Assembly: GCF_037126465.1 (NCBI RefSeq)
Contig: NW_026999402.1
Coordinates: 806,001-870,000, forward strand
Length of the DNA: 64,000 nucleotides
Origin: Ornithodoros turicata
Taxonomy: Eukaryota > Arthropoda > Arachnida > Ixodida > Argasidae
Reading direction: 5' to 3'
Numbering within the stretch: position 1 is the first letter of the stretch; the number at the start of each line of letters is the position of its first letter. Under the pieces are notes generated by a model. It was not told the DNA's origin and searched no databases. It worked only from the letters and a program-made list of their open reading frames with translations. The position numbers were made by a program, and so were the translations under genes. Of this stretch, positions 33,403-45,188 are shown one piece after another.

Positions 33403-34816
33403 TATTATGCTTCAACACATCAGAGAAAGTGTCGCAACACCTTTAAACACAGTACAGAACACAACCACACCATTTCAACATCAATACTGCAACTTTAATT
33501 TATATCTTTAAATGTACATCACCTGCATATGGATAACAGGCATACTCTCTCTCTCTTTCTCAGTCTGCCTCTTTATGGTACACAGGTCCTTATTTTATTT
33601 ATTTTCCCTGCTCTGTACAGTGATCTGGCATATCAGACAAAGCTGGCCACCTATAGCAGTACAGAGAAAGCTGCGTCTATACGAGTAATGACATTCTGCA
33701 CCCCCAAATGGCTGAAAGAGAGTGGTGGCAAGCAAAGTCCAAAGGCTTGAGACGCCCACTACACTGGGGGAGGAGAAAGAGCTCCCACGTTACCTACTTG
33801 GGGGGAGACCTCTCGAGTGCTATAACCACGGCAAGAGAAACCAGAAGAATGGACGCACGTTCCGGGATAAGTCTGCATTGTTTTCGCCCATCTCACTCCA
33901 GTACCCTTCCGCGTCCCTCTCCCTTTTGGACGTAGCCACCGATGACAGTGCAAAGTACGGCTCGACCGATGGGCTTTCCACGTTCGGTAACGTGAAACAT
34001 ATGCTCCCCGAAGAATAACGGCGCTCTCCAAAATAAATTAAACCGATCCTAAAATCGAAACCGATCCTTTAAACCGCAAAGGACCCGAGCGCCCTCTCGA
34101 CGCCTTTTTTCACAGCACCGAGTGCCAGCGGCCGCGTACCTGTTAAACGACGAACTGCCATTGTGCAGAGAAGAGGCTTCACGAAACGTTTCCTAGCAAA
34201 TTATGAATATCCACGTATAACGTATAACTTACAGCCCTACAACGGCCCAGGGACCTCACGAATAAATGTCATTTAAAAAAAAAAGAAAAGGACAAAAATG
34301 TAATAGCTTCGGAGTTCATCGCACGAACGGCCCTTTACACAATCTCGCACATCACAGTCAAAACATCAAAAAACAATCAAAACCGGCAAGACGTCGGCCT
34401 TCCGTTGTGAGAACAATCGCTCTCGAATGATGCTAATGTGCGTCCAGCAAGCTCCGGGAGGGGGCAGAGTAACTCAACAGTATAACAACGCGTGAAAGGT
34501 GATATTACAAAATATTCGCCTACCAGGAACAAACAACAGGAAAGCAAAATCATTCATATTAATGATAACAGTCATCATCATAATCTCGGTGATAATTACA
34601 AAATTACATGTGTGGAGAGGATGAACCAAGGCATTGCATCTGTCCGAGACTAGAGGGCCACCCCTGCCTTGCCCGTCGTTTGGTCCGTAACACGTTCCGG
34701 CGGAACTCGAGTCTGGGCGACGAGGGCACACGGGCAGTGCAACGAGGTCCTTGGAATGCTCAATGTGGTGGCCGTCACCTTCCCTGCCAAAACTCCCACC
34801 AGGGCGGCGGCGCCGC

Positions 34817-34889
34817 TCAGTACGGCCACTGACCCGAGGACACCTGGGGCCTGTCGGGGATTCGTGGTGGAACAGAGGGCACAGGTCGC
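34817..34889 (-). CDS. shi: dynamin, alternative terminal exon B (proline-rich C-terminus)
   Basis: On the minus strand, AG at 34891-34890 (cacacgtgcag) is followed by G and then the frame RPVPSVPPRIPDRPQVSSGQ-WPY with TGA at 34817-34819. The donor of the upstream proline-rich exon (50294) leaves TC, and adding this G gives Ser. The joined protein therefore ends ...PAPLVPS-RPVPSVPPRIPD.... The proline/arginine content (PxxP, RPQ) is what dynamin C-termini use to bind SH3 domains of amphiphysin, endophilin and similar partners. The other exon at 47303-47393 uses the same phase and starts similarly (S-RGSLPSVPPR), so the two look like duplicated, mutually exclusive last exons. It is supported by phase, strand and composition only, and a transcript would settle it. 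Confidence 0.6.
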
Positions 34890-35846
34890 CTGCACGTGTG
34901 CATGTGCACAAGGAGAGACACGCGAGCCAAGTTAAATTTGAAACGGGCAGCCAAGAGATGACATGGGGGGAAACACAACTTGCACACGATGTAAATGTGA
35001 GGTACGCTAACACATTACAGCCACCAGAAAAGATACCCCTGTAGTCAAGTAAGCGAGTCACTGAAGAGCAGAGCCGTAGCGACGGGGGTGAGAGAGGGGG
35101 GCAGGCGCCCAGGCGCAAGCCCTGACAGGTTGGTTTCACAGTATAAAGTAGGAAAGAAAAGGATTTGAATTTACGGTCTCGACAGTGTAAGTGGGCGTTT
35201 TTTTTTCTTTGTTTACACGGCTTCTGACGGCAGTGAGGGAGGGTCAAGATTAGCCCTGCTTCGGGCGCAAACTCACCTCGTGACGGCTCTGCTGACATCT
35301 TTAGGAATACTGTTCCACAACAGCTGGTTAGAAAACAAGTGCTATTGTTTTGAATCCACCTCTTACAAGAAAAAAAAAATAAAAGGAACCATATTCCGCT
35401 TCATGTACACCTGCGTGTGGTGCGTCACCTCGAGTACATGTCCTCCAACACTGACTGCCACATCTTAAGGCATTAGGGCTTGAAGTAACGTGACAGATAA
35501 AATGGCACTAAAGATGCAGCCCATGCCCGTGCACATAACTGCCACGACGTAATATAAACGGGAAAGATTATCTGACATACATTCAATCACTCATATACAA
35601 ATCTGTATAACATTGCAGCACAACTGAAGCATCCCTTTGAACACTCAGCAGGTTGACACATTGTAAGCTGAATGGCGCTACACTCATGTTCAACGGCCGT
35701 TGCTTTCAATGAATCAACACAGCCTGCCCCTACGACATGAGTATACAACTAATATGCGCTACATGTACTGCAGCCTCTCCACGGTTCAATCTTGACAAAG
35801 TTCAAACATGGGTGTCAGCATTCAATGGCAGAAGCAGACTATGCAT

Positions 35847-37727
35847 TAGTGATGGGCGATACTATCGAAACATTCGATACTATCGATAGTTTTGGACTAT
35901 CGACTGTCCAACTATCGAGTGAACCGGAATTTCGATAGTATCGCGATAGTTTTCCGGACTATCGATAGTGTCGTGACTGGACTTCACCGAGCTTCACGTC
36001 GCTTGAGCCAAGCCAATCCAGCACATCTTCTCAATTCGCGTTTCGCTCCAGCACACTATCAATAGTTTATTGAGTTCGAGTTTTATGTATTTACCAATTC
36101 ACTCCAAAATATTCACTCCGAATTTAACATTTTAGCTTGCTTCTTTTGAAAACTAAACATTCTGCGAAATTTACGTTTCGCTGCTGCAAACTACCAACAG
36201 TTTATCATGAGAGAACTCATGTTCTGAGGGTGGAACAACATAGAAAGCCTCAAATTGCCTAAAAAATTAACGATGAAAGATGGAAGTCACTAAAAAGGTT
36301 AGCCAGCTGTAGGACTCGAACCCACATCTTCTGGATTACCGGTCCAGGGCTATACGAATCGCTGTGCCCTGGACCGCTAATCCACAAGATGTGAGTTAGA
36401 GTCCTACAGCTGGCTAACCTTTTCAGTGACTTCCATCTTTCACCATTACCAATAGTTTGTTCACTAAAAATTTAAATTTTAGCATGTTTGTTTTGAATAC
36501 GATATCATCTGAATTCGTGTTTCGCTCCTGCAAACTATCAATTGTTTACCCGATCCGAAATTAAATTTAAGTGTTGCTCCTGCGAACAATCAACAGTTTC
36601 TTCACTCCAAATTAAAAATTTGAGCAGGTTTCTTTTGAAAACTAAACTTTCTGAATTCGCGTTTCGCTCCTGCAAAGTATCTATAGTTTATTCACTCTAG
36701 GTTTATAATTTCAGCATGTTTCTTTTGAAAGAGAAACATTCTGAATTCGCGTTTCGCCCCTGCAAACTTTTAATAGTTCGCTCACTGCAAATTTAAAATG
36801 TTAGCATCTGTCTTTCAAAACGAGACCTTCTGAATTCGATTTTCGCTCCTGCAAGCTATCAATAGTTTGTTAGATCCAAATTTAAAATTTGAGAAGGTTT
36901 CTTTTGAAAACCAAACTTCCTGGATTCGCGTCTAGCTCCTGCAAACTCTCAATACTTTGTTCACTACGCTTCGCTCATGCAAACTATCGACAGTTTAGTC
37001 ACACGCAATTTAAAAAAGGAACATATTTTCATCGGAAACAAAACCTTCTGAATTCTCGTTTTTCGCATGCAGTTCGACTGTCGAGTTTCGCTCTTGATTG
37101 GTTGTTACCTCTCGCGGGGAAAAAAGAAAAAGAAAGAAAGAAATATGATCATGGGAAATAAATTATCAAGTTAATGAAATATGAAATATCGGAGTATTAT
37201 ACATATACAATGCTGTAATGGGGGCCCTTCTGAGGAGGAATTAGTGGTCGTTAATTGTCACAAACCCGTATTACCATGACAGTAACATAAAGTAATGATA
37301 GTCTGACAGCGTACGCTACTGCTCTGATTAATGTTAGCCATACGCGTAGCGCACAGCAATCCATGACATCTCCTTTTCTGCTTTGTTGGTTTAAGCAGAA
37401 CAGAGGCTCCCGTCTGTTTTTCGGAACAGTTCCTCTGTTTTATGTAATCGGTTTTTTCATGCTAACGGTCCGAAACTATCTAAAAATATCAATACAGTGC
37501 AACTATAAATAAAGGCATTTGATTAGATGATAATACATCTTGGAGCAGTCTACATTCTACAGCACTTCTACATTTTTGCTGCAAGTGGGTTTAGACTGTG
37601 TCCAACTTACTATCGATAGTTCAAACTATCGATAGCTTTGAGCAAAATTATCGATAGTTAAATGAGTAGTCGTCTCAACTATCGATAGTACTATCGATAG
37701 TGTTTGGATGACTATCGCCCATCACTA
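35847..37727. mobile_element. hAT-like element, 1.88 kb, filled with a ~90-bp minisatellite
   Basis: Ends TAGTGATGGGCGATA and TATCGCCCATCACTA are inverted. The flanking octamer CTATGCAT is exact at 35839-35846 and 37728-37735. Both termini are rich in ACTATCGATAGT. Between about 36000 and 37090 a ~90-bp unit is tandemly repeated (anchor 'ctgaattcg' near 36651, 36741, 36830, 36920), interrupted by a tRNA-like foldback at 36279-36440. No transposase frame was seen, so it is non-autonomous. Confidence 0.9.
36279..36440. mobile_element. tRNA-like foldback within the hAT element
   Basis: Two inverted arms each hold a tRNA-like segment with a B-box (GGGTTCGAGTCCTACAGCTG on the minus strand of the left arm) and 'gctaaccttttcagtgactt'. 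The apparent anticodon stem-loop CTGGA-CCGGTAA-TCCAG is imperfect and the acceptor stem is not formed, so this is not a functional tRNA. A fragment also occurs at 21190-21236. Confidence 0.65.
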
Positions 37728-38292
37728 CTATGCATACTAGGGAACGCTTGGCCTTCCTATTTCATGCAGCTTCACAACACTGGTAAAAGGGACGTTGGGG
37801 TGTCTAATGGGCTCCAGATGCTGGATCATGTATTGACAAGTTCACGTGTACTAACTCCCCAGTATGGCACATAAGGAAGGAAGGACTAGCAATGTGCAAG
37901 TGACTGAGGAACTGAAGCAGCTCAGGGAAGATTTCACTTGCTGCGTGCAGCTCAGAGTTGGACAACATCTACACACATCAAACATTATGTACTGGTTAAG
38001 CATAGTGGTTATGCAATGTGACAGAGCAGGTTAATGTCCAGCACCACGTTGTGAATGCAAGGTGTAACAAATAAAGGAAAAACAAACTGTCTGAAGAGCT
38101 ATAGCAACAACGTGGACATGCTGCGATAAATAAATAGAACCATGGCAGAGCCAATGAAAAGGACATGTTACACAAAGTACTACTTATGCCACTTAGTTTA
38201 GAGAAAGACAGCTGTGCAAACTATGAGCCGTATGCAATGAAAGCAGGAAAGTAACGCAAAGACACCGGGAAGAGAGCCTTATGGGTGAGAAT

Positions 38293-40860
38293 TCAGAATC
38301 CCATTGTTTCTCTCACGCTTGTCTGGTATTTGAAAATGTAGTCAATTTGCTTGAGGGAGTCACTCTTCTGTTCCCACAACCTCGCCTTAGGAAAATATAC
38401 CCAAGAAAGGTCATGTCGCGTGAAGTTCATGCACACATCAAACACATGTCCCCGATCTGACATCCGCTGTAGTACAACATGATTTCCCTTCGTAAACCTT
38501 ACGGACCAAATTGTCCCGTCCAACTATCCCTCCTTAAAAAAAAAAAAAAAATTCTTTTGATCACACTGCTCTCCATGGAATGTGCTGTCATCCCAGTGCA
38601 CAATTAAGCCTTAACCAGTTCAAGCAAAAAGAAAACCTGTATGTATAGAAATGTGTAGCGTTCCAAGAGACTGCAAGTGACGAAACTCAGGTTTGCTTGC
38701 TCAGGCAAATCTCTGAATTGAAACTGCTCATTTCATACCCTTTCTCTCTCCTTTGTCCTCTTCAGCGATCAATATCAATCAATACGCTGCACACCCGTTG
38801 TGGCCATTTCACGGTTCCATACAGTTGGCTCTCTCAGCCACGTTATGTGCTGCGGGGTGGTGGGATGGGGCCTCATCCCATGTCCGGCAGTATTTGAACG
38901 TTGTTTGTGCCAGAAATGTCGTAATGCTAGCAGCACTTTCCCCCCCGGGGTCATGGGGTTAGCATGCTTGTCCACTGGCTGGTAGTGATCAGGATCTGTG
39001 TCCAGCATCCCTCTTCTTTTGAGGTCTTTCAAGATCACATGGATGGTCCTGATGGATATGCTTGAAACGAGGTGGCAGAAACATGGCAATGTGAGTCAGG
39101 CAGTACTTCGTCCTGTGAACCTGGCAGATAGGTACAAGAAGCAATGTAATTCCTCATATACCGGGTCTCACGTTGTTTCCACAGGGACCACACGATCCAG
39201 ACTGTCATGGTAAAATTCTAGGATGGTGTGAATTAGTGTGTCAGGGCTGTGGAGTTCTTCAGAGGGTATCTGCCATGTTGCAACCTCCCATGTTGTTGTC
39301 GAAATCAATATGCAGAATGTGATAAGGAAAGAGGGTATATGCTTACTAGTGAGGTGATTTGTCTGCATGTGCTGCAGGGCTCTCGAGGACAAGCTCCGAT
39401 TCATTCAGAAGCCAACCAAGACTTGTGATCTCATGACGGGAGAGAGAGAATTTCTGATGAATAACTGTTGTCTCTCTCAACTTGAGAGTTATGGTGGACC
39501 CAGAGATAGGAGGCCATCGAGGCAACTCAAACTTGGGGTAGGGTTGTGACATACTCGGCAGGCATCTCTCTCTTGAGCACACAGTGTGCTCAAGCAGACA
39601 TAGTGTAAAAACTCAATCTGCTTTCGTCTACAGTACGATTGCCACTATCCTCCGTCGTTGGTATCGCACCTTAACCATCGTCCATTCCAACGGTAGTTTG
39701 CAGGACCAGTCATACATCTGAACTAGGACAGGTCTTCCGTACAGTACAGCAATTTCATTTAACGTTCGGTTAATAATGGTGCCAATGCTGATGTCCCCAA
39801 GCATACTCTTGTCATTCAACACGACCATAATGTAGTGAGCATTTTGATTAACTGGATGCACAGTCCCAAGCTTGGTCTGCAGGTGAGTCTGAGAGCCTTC
39901 TTTTATGATCTGTTCTGTCTGTTCAGTTTGATTTGTTCTGTTGCCTCCAGGGGCAATTACCAGGAAACGGCTGACTGTTGGAAATCGATGCCTCTGAGCT
40001 ATCAGCTTGTGCACAGCTCTTTGAAGCAAGACAACGACTTTAGCGCCATACTAGGCCTGTCGATCAGCATCTGCTTCTGTGGCAAGCTCCTTTCTTGAAC
40101 TCTGCCGCTGGCCCACTCTACCGTTGGTATGTGTCCTGGTGGGACTGCAAAATTTGAAATTTGTACAGATTTCTGGTCCTTTTGCTTGGATATAGTTCAC
40201 AGTTTTCAACGTTGTCATCAACAGTCATCCAGTTGTTCTTACTGCAGGCACACTCATCCAATGCAATCATTGCCTGGCAGGTTTGTCCACATTCCATCCT
40301 AGGCTTAGGATTTGCCACTTTGGCCACAACAGGTTGCAGTCTTCGTAGTGGTTCCTGGTTGGTTGTTTCTTGTGAGGACAGCAGTACGGTAGGCCATCAT
40401 AGAACTCCTATTCAAACTCATTCATCTACGTATTTACCATGGCACTTTCTTTGCCCAGAGCCTCCTTCGACAGTGCTTTTACCCTTTAAGGTGGCATAAG
40501 GCAACCATATCAGGTGTGCCAACTGCCTTGAACAGTGTCACGAGGTCCTCTCCACCTTCAGCATTCCACCCACATACTTCCAGGCCTTCCATCTCAGTCG
40601 GTTGCATGAAAATGTAGTCCCCCCCCTCCCTGGACCAAATGTGAGGACGCTCTGGCTTGGCTGTTGCTGGTTCAGGTAAAAACGAACCAACAAAATCAGT
40701 TTATTTTGTCCTTCTCGCCTTCCACTTTTCCTCGTTGTCTCAAGCACTACACAATAATTTCGAACCAGGTTTGATATAGTGAGCCTTGGAACAACAAGCA
40801 AGCCCAGGGCTTGCCCCTATCAGGCCTTCTTTCAATGGTCAGCTCCTTCCAGTGGTCAGC
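38293..40860 (-). pseudogene. decayed protein-coding sequence, unrecognised
   Basis: Read from 40860 downwards, the minus strand gives a series of protein-like segments interrupted by stops and frameshifts. They include ADHWKELTIERRPDRGKPWA and CLLFQGSLYQTWFE (about 40860-40750), then GGGDYIFMQPTEMEGLEVCG and KAVGTPDMVA (about 40625-40500). A 133-codon open segment follows (40029-39628, HRFPTVSRFLVIAPGGN..., LNDKSMLGDISIGTII...), then PKFELPRWPPISGSTI (39540-39490), LLALRHFWHKQRSNTAG (38935-38885) and a last segment ending RETMGF (38293). Composition and order look like one ancient coding sequence of roughly 750-800 codons. I cannot name the family. Candidates are an old transposable element, an endogenised viral gene or a host pseudogene. 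It lies inside the long dynamin intron, on the same strand. Confidence 0.4.
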
Positions 40861-43847
40861 CACAGCCTCTCACTGACCTACGCTAAACCCCAGTAAATGT
40901 ACTGATGTTATGACAGTGACATTAGCTAAAGGTGCATTGCAGTGTTCTGGACATGCTCACTAAGAACGGAAACGAAACTAAGATTCTTACTCTAAAAATC
41001 CTATATTTATCTGTTCACTCATCCTAAATACATATATAGTAGCACATCCAAATACGTCTCTATTTTGCCTTAGTTATATGTACGTACTTATCTGCATATT
41101 CGTATGTTAGGATTAGATTCACATACACACCATTTTCTTCTGGTGGGGGGTATAAGTAAAGCAGCACACTACATCACGGGAATGGCAAATTCTCAGATGG
41201 CATGCAAAAGAGCAACAAAAGCTCCACATCAAGGCTTCATCCTCGTCGTTCTTGACAACAGATCACTGCTCGGATGATTGTCTGGTGGAGGTGCCCAGCT
41301 GGCAAGACCAGACTTTAGAAAACTGAGTGCAGCCCGCGGTTGCACGGTTCGAGGCCCAGATGAGACCAACAACATGAACTGAAGCAATTGTCGAAACCAC
41401 AGCACTGCCCCCTGTAGTTCAGGCCTAGAAACATGTAGGCGCACCTACAGCTGCTCCTGTCCAATGTGTTCTTGTGACACATTGGGCACAAATACTTCCG
41501 TACTAACAAAATTTCCTTCTGAAATGTACTTGTGGCGAAAATTTTGTCAAATATTTCATAGAATTACATGTTACAGGTACAGGTAAGGCTGGTGTAATAC
41601 TTTAGCCTTAACTGCTTGGTCTTGCATCTTATCACAGTCTTTTATTGCAAGTTTTTACTTTGAAATGCCAGGATAAGCATGGCTTCACCCAGGCTTTCCG
41701 TATGCGTTCCAAGTGCATATGACTGCCCTTCGTGCTGCCTAAGTGCCTGCCTGTGTCAGTTTCTGCCAGGCACTTCAGGCCCTACAGATAAATGTCTACC
41801 GTACAAACCAGAATATAGGTTAAAGTTTTCTTTAAAAAAAAATAAAAAAAACGGGCATGGAAAACTTGTTAGTCTATGGGAGAAGCTTGGGGTTGCCATC
41901 TGGCAACATATGCGATGTCATGAGATCAATGCAACCTTCTCTCTGGATTCGGAAATGGTATGCAGTCACTTTTAGTTTGTGCTACACCCATCTTCATTCT
42001 GACAGAAACCCTTTAAAGATCTCATCCATGAACAGCGTAATGATTGGATGCCTCATGATAATACGAAGATGCCAAGAAGCTGTCATACACGATGATGGCT
42101 GTTGCACTCAGCTGTGTGTGGTTATTAGAGCACCGATAATGATGCACTAAAAGCTCTCAAAATATACATGCAGCTACACACTAAAAATCTTCTAAATATG
42201 CAGCACAAAACTGAATGTATGCAATGTATTCCCTTGTTCTTGGTATGAAAGCAACGCGTCAGATGCATATTTAACTAAATTTCAGATTTTATTAGGGACC
42301 ACACAGTAAAGTAAAGCTGCATTCGTGAACAGCACACAAGAATGAAGACTTGTGCAACAGATATTAATCAGGCAGCTGAACGCTCCGCTTTTGTCACTGC
42401 ACCACGGGTTAAAATACGAACGCCGTCCTTCTTCATAATGGTCAAGAAAGTGGTGAAGGCGAAGTACGGCCTATTGACCATATTCGTGCAACGAGCGTAC
42501 TCCGACACCAGGCGAGGGCACGAGCCTTCAGCGCCGAGCTGTAAAGGCGGAGGCTGAACATCACACCCACCCCTCCTAAACGTGCAAAAACCTGACCTGA
42601 ATTTTCGCGAAAGGGGACCCAAAGCCTTCCCGAAACCAGCAATACCCTGCACGCGATCATACGAAAATATGAATTGCTCGATTGGAAAAACAAGAGAGTG
42701 GAGATGGTGCTACCAAAATATGGCAAAATATGCACTATGCATACATTTCCATTCGAATCATGCCATAGCGAGCAGAGCATGCATTTCTATGCAGCACGGG
42801 GTCCTTCTAATCGGCCCGAGAATAAGACCACGAGCGTTTTTCAATCATCTCAATACAAAACCATATTCAAAAAGAAAGGAAAAAAAAACAACAACAACAA
42901 AAACATGCATTCGCACGAAAATCTGCGCTCTACTGATTAGGTTTCATTTGCACAGGCTGCATTTTCCCAAGAAATTGTGCTGAAAAGCTTCAAATAGTGC
43001 TGTATTTGCAAGGAAAATCTGTTACGGGCGAATGACTATACAAACTGTTGACGTCCCAGTGAAAGAACCGAACCTGGACTGGTGGACGCATATTTGCCTT
43101 TTTTGTTTCGTAATATCTTTGTACAGTACATCATTCCGCATTCACTTTTTCTTAATTATTGCGTGCAGCGTACAAGTGGATGTTTCTGCCTTTGTTTCCT
43201 CTTCAGAAAACGGGGCCTATAAACCGGTTTATACGGTAGTAAGGTAAGTAAGTAAGTAAGCACTTTTAAGTAGTGCCTGTTTAAAAGCAAATCCTTGCTT
43301 CAATTCCTGAAAGGTTGTTTCACCCATGCTTGAACTTAACATACACTCACGAAACACGTAACAGTGATAGATCCGGCCAGTTTGTCCCGGTTCATATTGC
43401 AATAATAGCACCCAAGACGGACTTGAGGCAAGACAACACAAGAGCACGTTTATTTCGATCGAATTGCCGTTCTCTCCTCTTGTGATCATCCTCACCGGGG
43501 TGGGGGGTGCTCGATCAACGTGTGTATGTATCAGGGCAACTGGGAGTCTTGGGGAGGTTAGGTTTGTGGTTAGAAAGCAATAAATCTCGGGCAAAAAGCC
43601 GGCTCTCGTGCTGTCTGTTCCCCTTGCTTTGTCTTGCGCTCTGTTACTGCAGTACGCACAGACAGACACAACACGGAGAAATAAATACTGCATAATGTTG
43701 CAATCAACAAAAAAAAAAAAAAAAAGACAAAAAAGATGAATAAGTTTACATAAAGAACACCATAACTGTGACACTGGCTGCCATGTAATACATAAAGGAA
43801 AGTGCAGCACTTACAAGCGGAGTGCTGTAGCAACGCCACCTAGGTAC
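40861..43847. other. intronic stretch without recognised gene
   Basis: Lies in the dynamin terminal intron. Two overlapping minus frames (42780-42442 and 42652-42368) are followed by TTTATT (minus AATAAA) at 42288-42293. One begins with an Arg/Leu-rich segment like a mitochondrial presequence (MIACRVLLVSGRLWVPFR). I recognise no family and would not call it a gene without expression data. Confidence 0.3.
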
Positions 43848-43955
43848 AGAAGGCCTCCTCAACGCCCTCTCTCACTCCTCCGCACATAGACACAAAGTCA
43901 GAATGTCAGCCAATCATAACGGGCAATTTCAAAGACAGGCTCTCTGTGGCTACCA
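43848..43955 (+). repeat. dispersed repeat, copy 2 of 2
   Basis: Corresponds to 2990-3125: 'tacagaaggcctcctcaa', 'tctctcactcct', 'gtcagccaatca' and 'acaggctctctgt' are shared in order. Confidence 0.55.
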
Positions 43956-44968
43956 GTGGCTGACCATGCGACTCGTGTCGGCTCGTCTGCACAGCCACAG
44001 CCACCGAGGGCACGGTCGGCTCTTAGAGGAGGGCTCTTAATTGTTACGTCACATCACTCAAGCGATCAGGCTTTGTTTATCTAGGTGGTGTTGGTTGTAG
44101 TAAGAGAAGACAGTAGACAACCTTGCATGCAAAGCAGTGACAGCATGAAAAGCACTGCAGACACAGTGTGGGCGGCTAGAGCCATGCAAACACCAGCTGC
44201 CATAAATGTTTCGTCTCAATCCAATCCAATCCAATCCACCAGCTGTCAGCAGGCACCTTGCGTGGAAGACGCGCATCACCATCATAGGCTGCCTTCAGAT
44301 CATTTGTGTCACACTCGCAAGCGACGACTAACATTGTTCAACTTTGTAACAGCACTCCAAATGTAACACTTTGTATATCGGAACATTTTAAACATGGCTA
44401 GACACAACAGACGGTATGAGACACTGGACACCTTTGTATCTTCTACAGAAGGCTATCTGAGATGGGGAATATCCAGAAGAACGAAGAGGCGGAACAAAAA
44501 AAAAAAAAAAAAAAGAGCACCGAGGCTACACCGCTATAACGCAAAGGCAAACCAGGTGCTCTAATGTGGCGTGCTATGTGGAATGCTAAGAGATGACCAA
44601 ATTTCAACCACTTGAGATGATTTGTTGACAATCCATCTTGGAGGGGGGAGAAAATGTTGCTACAAGGCTCGCAGACTGTTTTTAGCAGACGATTTTACAT
44701 CCAAATTATTTCTAACGGTATACATTCCACACTTTTAAGATATTCCCTCAAACCTGCACTTCTTTGAGGTCGAAAGACATGCCTCATCGGGGGCCTGGGG
44801 ATCCAGCAGCCTATTGATGCTATTGCATACAAGTTTCTCGAGAGCCAATGACGCTAATGTACTCAACTAATTCAAATATTCAGAAAATTTTCTCAAAGTG
44901 TGCTACTGTCAAGCCACGGCAATATCATAGAGTAAGGCAAAAAAAACCTCGAAGGCAAACACACAAAA

Positions 44969-45188
44969 TACAGCTTGAGACAAAAGTTTACGGAACACAG
45001 GGTTGCCGCATTTGTCCACTGGAGCAAAACCTTAGCAGCAAGCAGGAGCGGTCAAACACGCCGAGAGATGGATATAACTGCCAGTCACCCATTTCTTGTT
45101 CGATCTCTTCCTGGTAGCTAGTAGGGGGGCTGCTCTGATGAACAGATATGGCACTGCCAAATTCTGTAAATTTTTGTCCCAAGCTGCA
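44969..45188. mobile_element. TA-flanked MITE, family C, copy 2
   Basis: Begins TACAGCTTGAGACAAAAGTT and ends TTTTTGTCCCAAGCTGCA; the final TA has changed to CA. It is 220 bp and shares 'gttcgatctcttcctg.tagc' with the copy at 7337-7548. Confidence 0.78.

Noticed and set aside
34474..35298. A 274-codon minus-strand frame
   Set aside because: No domain, low-complexity composition, and it spans the acceptor and stop of the phase-compatible dynamin exon in another frame. Most likely chance.
42368..42780. Minus-strand mitochondrial-protein-like gene
   Set aside because: A presequence-like start and a downstream AATAAA are suggestive, but two overlapping frames compete and neither matches a family I know.
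43229..43810. A 193-codon minus-strand frame
   Set aside because: Runs through a poly-A/T tract and has no splice sites, start context or recognisable domain.
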